Shown here: positions 45,428 to 55,852 of the stretch, piece by piece | Position numbering within the stretch: position 1 is the stretch's first letter | Layout of the letters: every line of letters starts with the position of its first letter | DNA from: Tetradesmus obliquus | Lineage: Eukaryota; Chlorophyta; Chlorophyceae; Sphaeropleales; Scenedesmaceae | NCBI GenBank assembly: GCA_030272155.1 | Contig: CP126201.1 | Span: 4,636,501 to 4,700,500, forward strand | DNA length: 64,000 nucleotides | Direction: 5' to 3' | The notes under the pieces: generated by a model | The model's input: only the letters and a program-made list of their open reading frames with translations | Told to the model about the DNA's origin: nothing | Databases searched by the model: none | Position numbers and translations under genes: made by a program

Positions 45428-46672
45428 TTACATGATGTCATCATCAGCCAGCAATGAGTAGATCACCCCCATGTCAAACACCTTGCTCAGCACGTTATCC
45501 ACAGCACCGTCAACCTGCTTGCCGGTTACGCTCGCTGCCGACCGCTGCACGGCTGTCAGTGACGTGATGACAGCCTCCTTCACCTCTACGCCAAGGTTCT
45601 GGCGCTTGTTGATGGTGGCTGCTGCTGCTGCCAGCAGGATCGAGCCCAGCAGCACTGCGCTGGCAGTTACGGCCTCGCTGGGTGACACACTGCTAAAAAT
45701 GCTCTGCTCTGTTGCCAGCTCAGCACCAAGTGCCACAAAGAAGCCAATCTGCAGAAGCAGCACAGTGGAGAGACAGGAGGTTGCTGTCAGAGCCTCAAAA
45801 TCGAGGGTGTGGTGGTGACAGTGGCATGCAGGTCTACCATGAAGGGCTAGGGACGATGAAGAGCCACAACAGCCAGCCATAATGATTACATGGCAAACAA
45901 GCCACAAAAAGGGCATAAAATACGAGTGTTTGCAGGGTGCACTACACAACTTGCACAGCAGCGGCAGCAGCAGCTGCTGCCGCTGTTGCTGCTTGAAGCC
46001 CATGCTGACAACACACACAAAGGAGGGTGCATTTCGGACTCACCATGGCTGACCGGCCCGCCACTGTCTCAAACTGCTGTACCTGAGCCTGCAGTTGCAG
46101 AGCGGAGAAGTGCACCAGGTAAGAAATCAACTTTATGTCTGCAGAACAGGGAAAAGCGCTGCCTCAGGGAAAAAGGACGGTCTCCTGCACTGCCTTGCAG
46201 CCGCGGCTGCCCAAGTTGGGTTCAGCAAAGGGCGGAATCTGTGCTACGTGTGATAGCCAGCAAAATGCGTCCGTGTTGTAGACACTACACCGTGCGGATG
46301 CAAGCTGTGTGGGCGGGACACCTTCAGGGGCGGGAAAGCTTTGGGCGTTACAGCAACACAGCTGCAAGGCGGCATGCGCAGCTGTTTCCCAGTCTTGTTG
46401 AAGTTTGAACCATACAACGCGCTCACCTCAATGTCAACGAGGGAGCTGATTAGTGACATCACACGCAAGCTGCCAGCAGAACGCCCGCTGTCGCTGCTGT
46501 CGCCTGATCGCTCGCTGACACGAGGTATGGTGGTCAATATAGCCTGGGTAATAGGCTGCTGCCGCCTGCTGGAGCGCGCGACAACCCGTGGCGCTGCTGC
46601 TGCTGCTGCCTGCTTGAACTGACCAAGCTTGTGTTGCCGGGTCTGGATGGAGTTGCTCATGGTCATCATCAT
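45428..46672 (-). CDS. Light-harvesting-like (LIL) / stress-enhanced protein, plastid
   Basis: Three exons join in phase into about 203 residues: 46672-46427, 46088-46044 and 45748-45428 (TAA). Residues 1-80 are Ser/Arg/Ala-rich without acidic blocks, as in a chloroplast transit peptide; the first ATG of an ATGATGATG run at 46672 is taken as start. The chlorophyll-binding-protein signature spans the exon 2/3 junction as FETVAGRSAM + IGFFVALGAEL (E..GR.AM.GF). A second hydrophobic segment VTASAVLLGSILLAAAAAT follows, giving a two-helix SEP/LIL layout. These thylakoid proteins bind or protect chlorophyll under light stress. The C-terminal ~60 residues are unlike the family core. The gene is divergent from the GT32 gene, with starts 414 bases apart. 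Confidence 0.8.
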
Positions 46673-47085
46673 ATTGATCAAATGCGGGCAGAAACGAGCT
46701 TGAAAGTTTTGCAACGTGTGCGATGATTAGGGCCACTCACAAAAGGCGTTGTCGCCAGCAGCAGTATATCACAGCGGCAGGCACAAGCAGCAGCAATCAA
46801 AAGCAATAGTTGACTGACATCGCTCGCCGATACTGCCTGTACTGAGATAGGCCAGGGCAATGAAATGGGCGGGCCGGGTTCTGTGACAAACACATGTGCC
46901 ACGCACACGCGAACAAATACCGCATACCACATACCAAACGAATGTTTTACCAAGTTTGGATGAATGCGGCTTGTCCCTGCCTGTGTTTTTCAAAGGTGCC
47001 TGACTGGCTGTTTCTCCATCGCTGTTGCCTCTGCTGCGAGTGCCATCAAACCACACTAGCCTCCAGGCATGCCTATATTAGGGTA
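46673..47085. promoter_or_regulatory. Bidirectional promoter region between LIL and GT32 genes
   Basis: This 413-base gap separates two divergent start codons. CTATATTA lies 8-15 bases upstream of the GT32 ATG, too close for a TATA box unless the start is further downstream. No clear element was seen for LIL. Confidence 0.45.
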
Positions 47086-47882
47086 ATGGAACTACCAAAG
47101 TCCAGCACCATGCAACCTCCAGCAGCAGACGGCTACAGCAAGCTAAGAAACTGGCTGCAATGGGCACTGGTAGCCTTCTGCTTCTTTGTCACTCTGTACC
47201 GCCTGGAGATGCCCTGCAGCCCAGTACACAAATCACTGAACAGCATAGACCACGCAAAAGCAGAGTTTCACGGGGCTAAAGCAGCAGGAACGCAGCAGCT
47301 CAAACCGCTGCCGCAGGACCCTGACTGGTGCAGCACCAAACCGCGGGACGTGAGCAGTTGGACACGTGCAAGTGCTGCGCAGCCGCCTTTCCAGTTTCCA
47401 CGCATCATCCACCAGACTGTAGAAGACAAGTACAACATCTCCTGCGAGGTGCTGGAGTGCATGCAGGTGGGTGACAGCAGCGGCTTGCAACTGGCAAGCA
47501 CAGGCAGATGAATCTGAGCGCTGCAGCAAGCCTGCAGGACAGCATCAAGCAGGAAGTGGGAGCAGCGACTTCTACAGGCTGTGCTTTGCCCTGAACACAA
47601 CCAGCAGTGCAGCAGGCGATGCAGGAAGCAGCACAATCAAGACATCCAGCAGTTGATGTATGGCAATGTCAACGCAATAGCATAGTTGCATACCTACTTA
47701 GGGATGTTGATGCAGCCAACTGTGTTACCACCATCGTAACTGCACACCAGAGCTGCATTTTTCCAGCATTGCAGTCTTCTAGGGAAGGGTTCAGGCTTGC
47801 TGTGACAGCTTAGCGGCTGGCGTACACACTGCCAAGCATGGTGCTGCCATCACAACATAGCAGCAGCAAGAGAACAAGCAGT

Positions 47883-47913
<31 letters not shown>

Positions 47914-49194
47914 CAAACAGGCAAGCAGCAGGTCTCTTCACGTCATGTGCAGAGCCGCCCCTGCCAGCAACAGCCTCTGCACAGCCGCACTATTCCTGCA
48001 AGCAGCGACAGCTTCAGTTGCTCATGTGCTGGCCACTGCATGCACAGTCATGCCCGTGCTCTCACACCAGCCCCAACTAGCACTCATCAGTGCACGCTGC
48101 TGTTGTTTTGCCTTGGCTGGCTGCAGACCTGGAAAGACATGAACCCTGGGTATGAGCACCGTCTGTATGATGCAAAGGACAGGGAAGATTTTGTGACATC
48201 TCACTACCCAGAAGTACTGCCAGTGTACCGCTCCCTATCAACAAATGTGGAGCGAGCAGACATGTGGCGCTACTTGGCCCTGCACCATTTCGGCGGCGTG
48301 TATGCAGACTCTGATGTGCGCTGCACCAAGCCTATCTCAGAATGGAGCAGCATCAACAACCACGATGCAGACCTGCTGGTTGGTGTTGTATACACAGATG
48401 CAGCCGGCATGGTCACACGGGTGAACAACTTCATACTCGCAGCGATGCCATGTCATCCTGTAATGGCAGCCATGCCATTTACAACTATGACGCGCATCGC
48501 AGCAGCCGGACTAACCAACAGGTCTGTTGGTTGGGAGAAGGGCCCTGCTCTTAGTGAGGCAGTTATCGGCCGCACAGGACCAGCAGCACTCACAGCCACA
48601 ATCGCAGACTATGCACGTAGATTGGACGCGCCCTGGCCAGTAAACGGCACACAAGGCGCTGCAGGAGACGGGACCGGCAACTTGGTTGCCACTGTGCGGC
48701 TGATGCCGCGCAACATCATGACCATGGGCTGGGAGACAGCAGCAGAAAAGATCAGCTGCGAGGAGGCACTGTCCAGGAACCCCGGGGCCTACATCTGCCA
48801 CCAGTACTTTGGCACTTGGAAGGCCAGCTACAACCACCGGCCGGCGCTGACATACAATGAGAGCTGCGTGTACTGGGGACTCAGAGGCGTGCCGCGGCCG
48901 CAGCCGCCGGCAACGAAGCTGGAAGGAGTGCTGGCAGCTGGCTGGGGTCAGGGAGAGGAGGATCCGTTTGGTTTTGGGCAGATGGCGGCAGATGATGGCA
49001 GCAGCAGCAGCGGGGATGCAGCTGAAGAAGCTGATGATGCAGCGGATGTGGATGACGCAGGTGATGAGGATGAAGCAGATGGAGCCGAGGTGGTACAACA
49101 CTTGGGCGCTGGTGGGGTTCAGGGTAGTGCTAGCAGCAGCAGCAGCAGCAGGCAACAAGCGGGGGAAGCAGCAGGTCAGGCGCAGCAGCGATGA
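47086..49194 (+). CDS. GT32 glycosyltransferase (OCH1-like alpha-1,6-mannosyltransferase family), Golgi type II membrane protein
   Basis: Two exons, 47086-47466 and 48127-49194 (TGA), join in phase 0 into 482 residues. A short cytosolic tail and one membrane anchor (WLQWALVAFCFFVTLYRL, residues ~20-38) give Golgi type II topology. The catalytic domain has the GT32 signatures: PRIIHQTVEDKYN; TWKDMNPGYEHRLYD right after the intron; and VERADMWRYLALHHFGGVYA, ending in the DXD metal site YADSDV that binds the nucleotide sugar. WETAAEKISCEEAL and YICHQYFGTWKASY follow. The last ~90 residues are acidic and Ser/Gln-rich and look dispensable. GDP-mannose is the donor for OCH1 itself; donor and acceptor here are inferred. 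It may glycosylate wall proteins such as the HRGPs nearby, though proximity alone is no evidence. Confidence 0.85.
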
Positions 49195-49988
49195 GCGACA
49201 GGGCGCATGCTGCTGGAGCAGCATCAGGGCTTTAGGTTTGTTGTGTGTGACATGGTGGCCATGTGCATTCCATGCATTGCTTATGGTGTTCACGAGTGCT
49301 AGATAGCATCAACAGCATGGCATACACAGATGTGCAGACAGCATGGACAGGCCAGTCAAACAACGCCGGCATGCTAGCACATGCACATGGTTCTATGGCA
49401 GGGACATGCAGATGCGCCCTCTGTACGGCAACACAAGCTGCATGCGCCTAACGTCTGCTGTGTTTTGTAGCAATAGCAATGCCATTCGGACCACTGATTT
49501 GATGCTTGCAAGTTGTGCTGCTGCTGCTTTACTTACAATGCTCCTTCATGGCAACAGTGCCATCGCCCGCTGCTGCCAGCAGACAGTGTCATGAATGCAG
49601 TACGGCTGAATTAGCCTACGCCATTGGTTTCGGGTGTGGCCAGCAGCATTTGGCAGGAGATTTCATGAGGATCCAGCACTGAAAAAGGTGCTGTGCCACT
49701 GCCGGAGTGGTTGTTGCGCTGTTACGCGGGCGCTGAAACATGCGCTTCCGCTGCATCTGGGATTGCGCCAGCAGGTGTGAATGCATGTGACGCTGCTGCA
49801 TGCAGGATGTCGCAGCACACGACGCCAGTCCATGCGCAGCGTTGAAAAGCAGGCTTTGCCCTGCACTGCAATCCGAACATCTGCATGCTTAGCGCACTCT
49901 GGCTGCCATCGTCCTGGTGCTGCAATGCAGCTTTACTGCAGGCACTGCGCCACAATCCTGTCTCTTTAGTGGGGTGCTGGCCCAGGGG

Positions 49989-50222
49989 CTCATGCCGTCT
50001 TATCATCATCATGTTACCATTTAAGCCATAGCAACGTCGCCATCGGCCCCGCGCCCCACAGGAGCGGCTGAAAGAACAGGCGAAGGGGGAAGGAGCTCAT
50101 GCCGTCTTATCATCATCATCATGTTACCATTTAAGCCATAGCAACGTCGCCATCGGCCCCGCGCCCCACAGGAGCGGCTGAATGAACAGGCGAAGGGGGA
50201 AGGGGAGGGATCACTATTTCAT
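49989..50222 (-). repeat. Dispersed repeat, two tandem copies (108-bp period)
   Basis: Copies start at 49989 and 50097 with the same CTCATGCCGTCTTATCATC lead and the same GC-rich body as 25735-25849. A final GCCGTCTTATG at ~50223 suggests a third truncated unit. On the minus strand each body ends in a GAT-type simple repeat. Confidence 0.8.
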
Positions 50223-51179
50223 TGCCGTCTTATGTATGGCTTGATTGATAACGTGGTGATGCTCAGCGCCACAAGGCATTGTCACATCATCACAACAAGA
50301 TTGGTGTTACAGAACTTCCTGTCTCAAGGGGGGCAGCCAGAGAACGCAAAGGCACCTGATAGCACTTTCAGCACGCAGTGCAGTCTGCTTGCTCCCACGC
50401 AAAAAACCCAAAGCTTGAGCATTGCTGCTTGCCTCCCAACATGTGCATGGGCCATGCAGGAACCACACTGTACACCAGCCTTGATATGTGCAGAAGGCTG
50501 TGGCTGGGCACTGGCTAGCCATCTCTGTACAACACTAGCCCTGGCACACCTGACGCGTAGGAGAACACCACAGCCTATCTGAGACAGACATCTTACTGCA
50601 GTTCGCTGCTTAGCAGAGTAGCACAAGCAGCTAAAAAAAGAGTCATGTGCTGTGCTGAACATGACGTATAGCACTTCAGCGATTCTGCAAACAGCTGCCA
50701 ACATCATCATCATGTTACCCATCAAGCCATAGCATCAACGCCTAAACAGCTGCCGATTGGTCCAACCCATCAACGCAACCAATTCAACTCAACTAAGTCA
50801 GCCAAACTCAAGGTTGGGTCTCTGGCAGCAGCAGAGGCAGCAGCAGCTGTATGGATGCTGCTGCGGCTTTGTGGATGCTTGCTTCACCATAACCGAACAT
50901 GGCATATCAGAGTCTGACAACTGCAACTACGTATGCACCTGAATCTTGTCCCTATGCAGCTAAAAGCCATTGCACATGGTAACCCAACCTCCAGCAAAGG
51001 CGGCAACCAGGCGTATTCATGCGCTCAAACTGCACCAGCATTTTGCACAGTGCAGTTCGCGGCTCACTGCACACCTGCCCATCAACAGCCTCCAGGTCGC
51101 ACCAACACCTTGAATGAAGGCAATTAACAACCATTGTGCAACATATTACTACCCTCTCTCATTCTGTCTCGTTCTGGAG

Positions 51180-51733
51180 GCCCTCAAAAGGTGCCTGCAA
51201 CACCTGAAGTGCCCATGCCCATGCCCTGTGAGCCTGCAGGTGCAGCAACGCCAGCCTGCTGCTGCCCTGACAGCCGTCACAGCAGCAGCAGCAGCAGCAC
51301 CACCACCACAGCCAGCAAGCCACCAAAGCGATGTGCAACATCCCACTGCACTGCCCTGCTGAATGCTTACTGCACACCTGCCAACAACAGCCTCCAAGTC
51401 GCACACAGTGAGAACAGCTTGGAAGAAGTGCCCCAGCTCCGATTCTCGACACGTTCAGAACGTGCCTGCCATACCTGCAGAGGACATGGCCACACCCTGT
51501 GAGCCTGCAGGCGCTGCCACGCCACCCTGCTGCTGCCCTGACAGCCGTCACAGCAGCAGCAGCACCACCACCACAGCCAACAAGCCACCACAGTGATGTG
51601 CAACATCCCACTGCCCTGCTGTATGATGATGCCCTGCTGTATGCTTCCTGCACACCTGCCCAACAACAGCCTCCAAGTCGCACACGATGTGAACGGCTTG
51701 GAAAAAGCGCCTCAGCTCCATTTTTCAACACGT
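51180..51733 (-). repeat. Two further copies of the aquaporin terminal exon tail
   Basis: The blocks around 51180-51280 and 51455-51560 repeat the end of the last aquaporin exon (51734-51830: plus strand CCTGTGAGCCTGCAGG then CACCCTGCTGCTGCCC) at roughly 280-base spacing, just beyond the true stop codon. Confidence 0.8.
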
Positions 51734-54700
51734 TCAAAATGTGCCTGCCACACCTGCAGTGCCCATGCCCACGCCCATGCCCTGTGAGCCTGCAGGCGCA
51801 GCCACACCACCCTGCTGCTGCCCAGACAGCATGCCGCCAGCCCCGCCAGACAGGCCGGTCTCTGGGCCGCCATGCAGCGCAACGTAGTTGGCGCGCTCTG
51901 CCTCTGAGAGGTACATGGGGCCGATGCCATACACGCCAACAGCCAGCAGCGCAGCAAGCCCAGCACCTGCAGCAGACAGACATAAACATAGGTGGGTCGC
52001 TCAGGTTTTGAGAGGTGCAGGGGGCCGATGCCATACATACATGCCCAGCAGCCAGCAGTGCAGCGAAGCGGGCACCTGCAGCCTAGGGGAGTAACTGTGC
52101 AAGCAGTCTTGAGGAACTGCAGCGGCTCTGCTGCGCTGCACATGCTTGTTGTACTACTAGTAGCACCGTTCGAGTGCACAGTGCAAATCTGTAAAGCAAG
52201 CAGCGCCAGCAGCAGCAGCAGCAGCAGCAGCCGCTGCCGGCTGCTGAGGCTCACCTGTGTACTGTCCCAGCACGTACATCCACACGTAGCGCCACTCGCA
52301 GTCGTACACCAGGGTGCCAGCAAACGACATCGCGGGGTTGAGCGGGGACATGCCGGTGAAGGCGCCACCTGCAGCGCACAACAAAGAGAAAAGCCTGTTT
52401 CAACGAGGTGTGTCACAGGCAACTGTGAACAATGCGGCTGACAAACGCCATCGCGGGGTTCAGCCACATCCACATACACACACTAACACAGTGTTGGCTG
52501 CCAAGATTAGCACCTGCCTGCTCACCTGTGGACAGCACGGCGATCAGCGCACCCTCAACGTAAAGAGGCCCGGAGGCGCCATAGCTGAGCTGGCTGCTTG
52601 AGTCTGCATAACGCCTAAAACTAAACCTACACTTAAAGCCCCAAACCCCACACCGCTCACCTGTGGACAGCACCGCGAACAGCGCGAGCCCCACGTAGAG
52701 CGGCCCAAAGGAGCCGTAGCTGGGCCGCACAAACAGCGCAGGGTAGGCTGCGTACACAAACACAAACGCGGCCAGCGCCTCCCAAAAGAACAGCGGAGTG
52801 CCGCCCAGGCCCTGCTTAATGGATATGCGTGGTGGCAGCAGCAGCAGCAGCAGCAGCAGCGTGCAGTTGTTGACACGCTGCAATACATAGCGAGCTTGAC
52901 AGCGTGGCGGCAACAGATGAGCGTCATGCAGGTGCATTGGCCACCCAGGCAGGACAACACACGCAAAAAGGCAGGCTGCGCCTCCAGACATGGGGGGAGG
53001 CAGCAGCAGCACGTGCATGCAATCAGCGCTGCCTCTGTACATAGATGCTGCACAACTACATTATAGCCAGAAGCATCATATGCAAAATGCACACGGCTAA
53101 CGTCACCAATGGCTGCAGCAGCTTGCCTGTGCGGGTGCGTGGCAGGAGGGCTCATATGTTGCGCCGAAGGAGAGGCCAGGGGTGAGCAGCACCTGCAGCG
53201 CCGCACCAGCCAGAGCGCCCAGCACCTGCAGTACAACAAGCGCAAGGCATTTATATATCTCAATGTATGGAGATCCACCTTGTTGTCATGCTGTAAAAAC
53301 AACTTGTCTGTTGACATGCTTGCTATCCGAGCTGACACTGGCAGCCCTCACGTCAAATCATTTGACACGTTCTCAGCCAGCAGGAGGCTGCAGGGTCCCA
53401 CCAGCTTATTCATGTTAGCGCAGAACAGCGCTGGGAGCTGCATGCACGGCAGGCCGCACCTGTGCCAGCATGTACACGGCTGCGGGGACAGTCAGGCCAT
53501 GCGCAGAAGAATCACTGCCTGCTACAGACGCATTTGACGCAAGGCACAGCATGCTGCACAGCGCAGTGTGTGGGCCGCACCTGTGCCAGCATGTACATGG
53601 CTGCAGGGGCCCAGGCCATGCGCAGCAGCAGACTCACTGCCTGATACAGAAGCATTTGACAGCATGGTCATGTGCCCAGCTAGCAGAAGCGTTGCAACAT
53701 GCCAATGAAGCACCCTAACGAACACATACACAGGGCAAGCGGGCACACAGCAGGCCGCACCTGCGCCAGCATGTACATGGCTGCAGGGGCCCAGGCCAAG
53801 TGGCCTGACAGTGCAGCAGCCAGACTAATGCCGGGGTTGAGGTGCCCGCCAGAGTGGCGCGCAAACGTGGCCACTGTGTAGCAGGGGCAGGGCAGCAGGG
53901 CAGCACGCAGAAGTCGGGCTTTTGGTTACGCGACAGGCAGCAATGCATGTGCACAGTATGGCTAGCACGGGCAACAGTGCATGTGATGAGGCTGGCAAAA
54001 CAGGGTGTGGTGCTGCGGTGTGTGGGTTGAGGCGGCCGCCAGAGTGGCGCGCAAACGTGGCCACTGCAGGTAGTAGCATGCAGACAGAGCGTCCGGCAGC
54101 CATGTAGCTCGTTGGCTGGCACGAGCAGCAATGCATATGGTGATCGTGGTGAGCACTGTGTGATGCTGTGGGCGCGATTGTGTAGTGCCGGCTTGAAACA
54201 GCAGAGACTGCACAGTGAACTGCTGTACACCACTACATGTGGCAGAGTTGTCAGGCACACTGAGACCCGTCCGACTTGCAGGCCACTCACTGAGCGCGGC
54301 GAAGACGGCAGCAATGCGCAGGGGCACCAGAGTCGACCCCGCAAACAGTTGCAGCAGCAGAGTGCCAAGGAACCTGAAAGTAGGGCAGCAGGGCATGTTT
54401 GTGAGTTGCGGCATGCGCAATTTGGCAGCACTCCCAAGACAAGTTGATGGGCATGGAAGGTGCATTGCACAGCAATTACGCTGTTTGCAATGCTGCGGTG
54501 CTGTGTACAGCACATGCTCTGCATGCATGCATGCATGCATGCATGCATGCGCACATTTGTCCACATTTGATCCAGCATGCTTAATGGATAGCAGTAGAAA
54601 ACGGCATGCATACAATTGGCCATAGAGCTGGCCAGCAAATGCTCAGCTCGACTGTCGACTCTGCAGCACTGCTGCTGCTATGGCGCTGCATGCATGACCA

Positions 54701-54982
54701 ACACGCCACCATGCATGGGCCGCTGTTGCCTGACGAGGATCCTCTGGGAAACCTGCTGTGCCTGTTCCCGACATATTCGCTGTGACTGTAGCAACACTGC
54801 ACAAATCAAACTGCGCTGGAGTCTTTCTATCTGGAGCATGCACCTGTCAAACGCCAATGCATGCTTCGCAATGCCAGCCACTGCTTAGCTGGCCCACCTG
54901 CAGCTCAATCAGCGCTGACTGTGCCCTGGCCCACTCACTCTGCTGAAGCGCTGCTTGCACCGACAATGTCCTCCCGAAGCAT
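51734..54982 (-). CDS. Aquaporin / MIP-family channel with noncanonical pore motifs
   Basis: Seven exons join in phase into 278 residues: 54982-54939, 54373-54291, 53873-53761, 53225-53127, 52811-52661, 52368-52255 and 51966-51734 (TGA). TM1 starts ASAEFLGTLLLQLFAGSTLV, as in MIPs (AEFLGTFLL). The first half-helix is HSGGHLNPGISLA, so NPA is NPG. The second is GMSPLNPAMSFAGTLV, where the Arg that normally follows NPA (selectivity filter) is Met. ALAGAALQVLL, VRPSYGSFGPLYVGLALFAV and WRYVWMYVLGQYTG supply the remaining helices. The C-terminus is Gly/Gln-rich. It probably moves small neutral solutes rather than being a strict water channel; substrate is unknown. Intron 4 has a GC donor at 53126. 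Copies of exons 3, 5, 6 and 7 lie in introns or past the stop. Confidence 0.85.
52430..52592 (-). repeat. Copies of aquaporin exon 5 tail and exon 6 core in intron 5
   Basis: Positions 52530-52592 repeat the second half of exon 5 with its GT donor (GPLYVEGALIAVLST). Positions 52430-52470 repeat the NPA-containing part of exon 6 (LNPAMAFVS). Confidence 0.82.
53447..54068 (-). repeat. Copies of aquaporin exon 3 pieces
   Basis: The exon 3 tail (APAAMYMLAQ plus donor) recurs at 53447-53500 and 53568-53632. The exon 3 head (acceptor plus ATFARHSGGRLNP) recurs at 54012-54068. The used exon is 53873-53761. Confidence 0.85.
54521..54550. repeat. (GCAT)n microsatellite in aquaporin intron 1
   Basis: An uninterrupted, self-complementary tetranucleotide run of 30 bases. 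Confidence 0.95.
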
Positions 54983-55852
54983 CCAGGGCCTATCCTGGTG
55001 CCTGTTGCGGGAGCTTGTGGGCATCATTCTGTATGAATGTGTGGTCAAAAGGTACCGTAAGCAGAGACGCTGCTGTGCCGGTTGCTGTTTCGAAGCTGTG
55101 ATGCCGGAGGCAGTAATGTGTGAGCTCTGATACGTATTCCAAGCAGCGTATATTGTCTATGGCGTTGCACGCGAGCAGTGTTTACGGCGGGTGTGAACGG
55201 CGTGTCCAATGATCTGATGAAAGCATGATTCCTGACCGTTGTTGGATGACCAATTGTCCAGAGAAAACAAAACTTTACACATTCTGTTGATGTTTTTAGC
55301 ATGAAACTAGCGGCCAATGAGCCCTCGCGACATATGTAAGGGCGATCATCCTGCAGAAGCGGTTAGTCTAGTGCCACCGATGCTGCGCACAGCCTCGGCC
55401 GCTGCAGCCTCCGATGCAGCAGTATATTAGGTAAAGAAGTGCGTTTTTGTTGCGGAAGAACCCCCTTTAGGTGAGCACGAGGTGACTGTGCCCTAGATCA
55501 TGACAGTAACCAGCTACCTTTACCCGATATGCAGCTGCACTTCCACCACACTGCCACTCAGAAACTTTACATTCAGGCTCGTGTTTCCAGCCTACAGGAA
55601 GGGTAGCAGCCGGTCACCACAGCAAGTGTCTGCCGGGTCGTAATCTTGGTGAGCGGCAGGGCGTGTCCTGAGCTCCACGCAACTCTCAGAACAATTATCG
55701 CGCTCTCTTTTGCTACTTTCACTGGGTTTGATCATGATCAGCGTGTTTAGCAGCTCCGAAAAGCAACGGACGATGCTCACCGGTGACACCGCCGCTTTGT
55801 ACGCTTTCCCTGTCGTGACGCACCGTGCAATGCAGGACACTATCTTTTGAAA
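54983..55852. promoter_or_regulatory. Divergent promoter region, aquaporin and first Cys-rich gene
   Basis: An 870-base gap lies between divergent start codons. A plus-strand GTATATTAGG element sits at about 55421, 430 bases upstream of the Cys-rich start codon. No strong element was recognised for the aquaporin. Confidence 0.4.

Larger units (their letters stand above)
49195..51733. other. 2.5-kb spacer between GT32 and aquaporin 3' ends
   Basis: These are convergent 3' regions. No gene was recognised. The spacer contains two tandem copies of a dispersed repeat (49989-50222), a weaker fragment near 50703-50745, and copies of the aquaporin terminal exon from 51180 to 51733. Confidence 0.55.
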
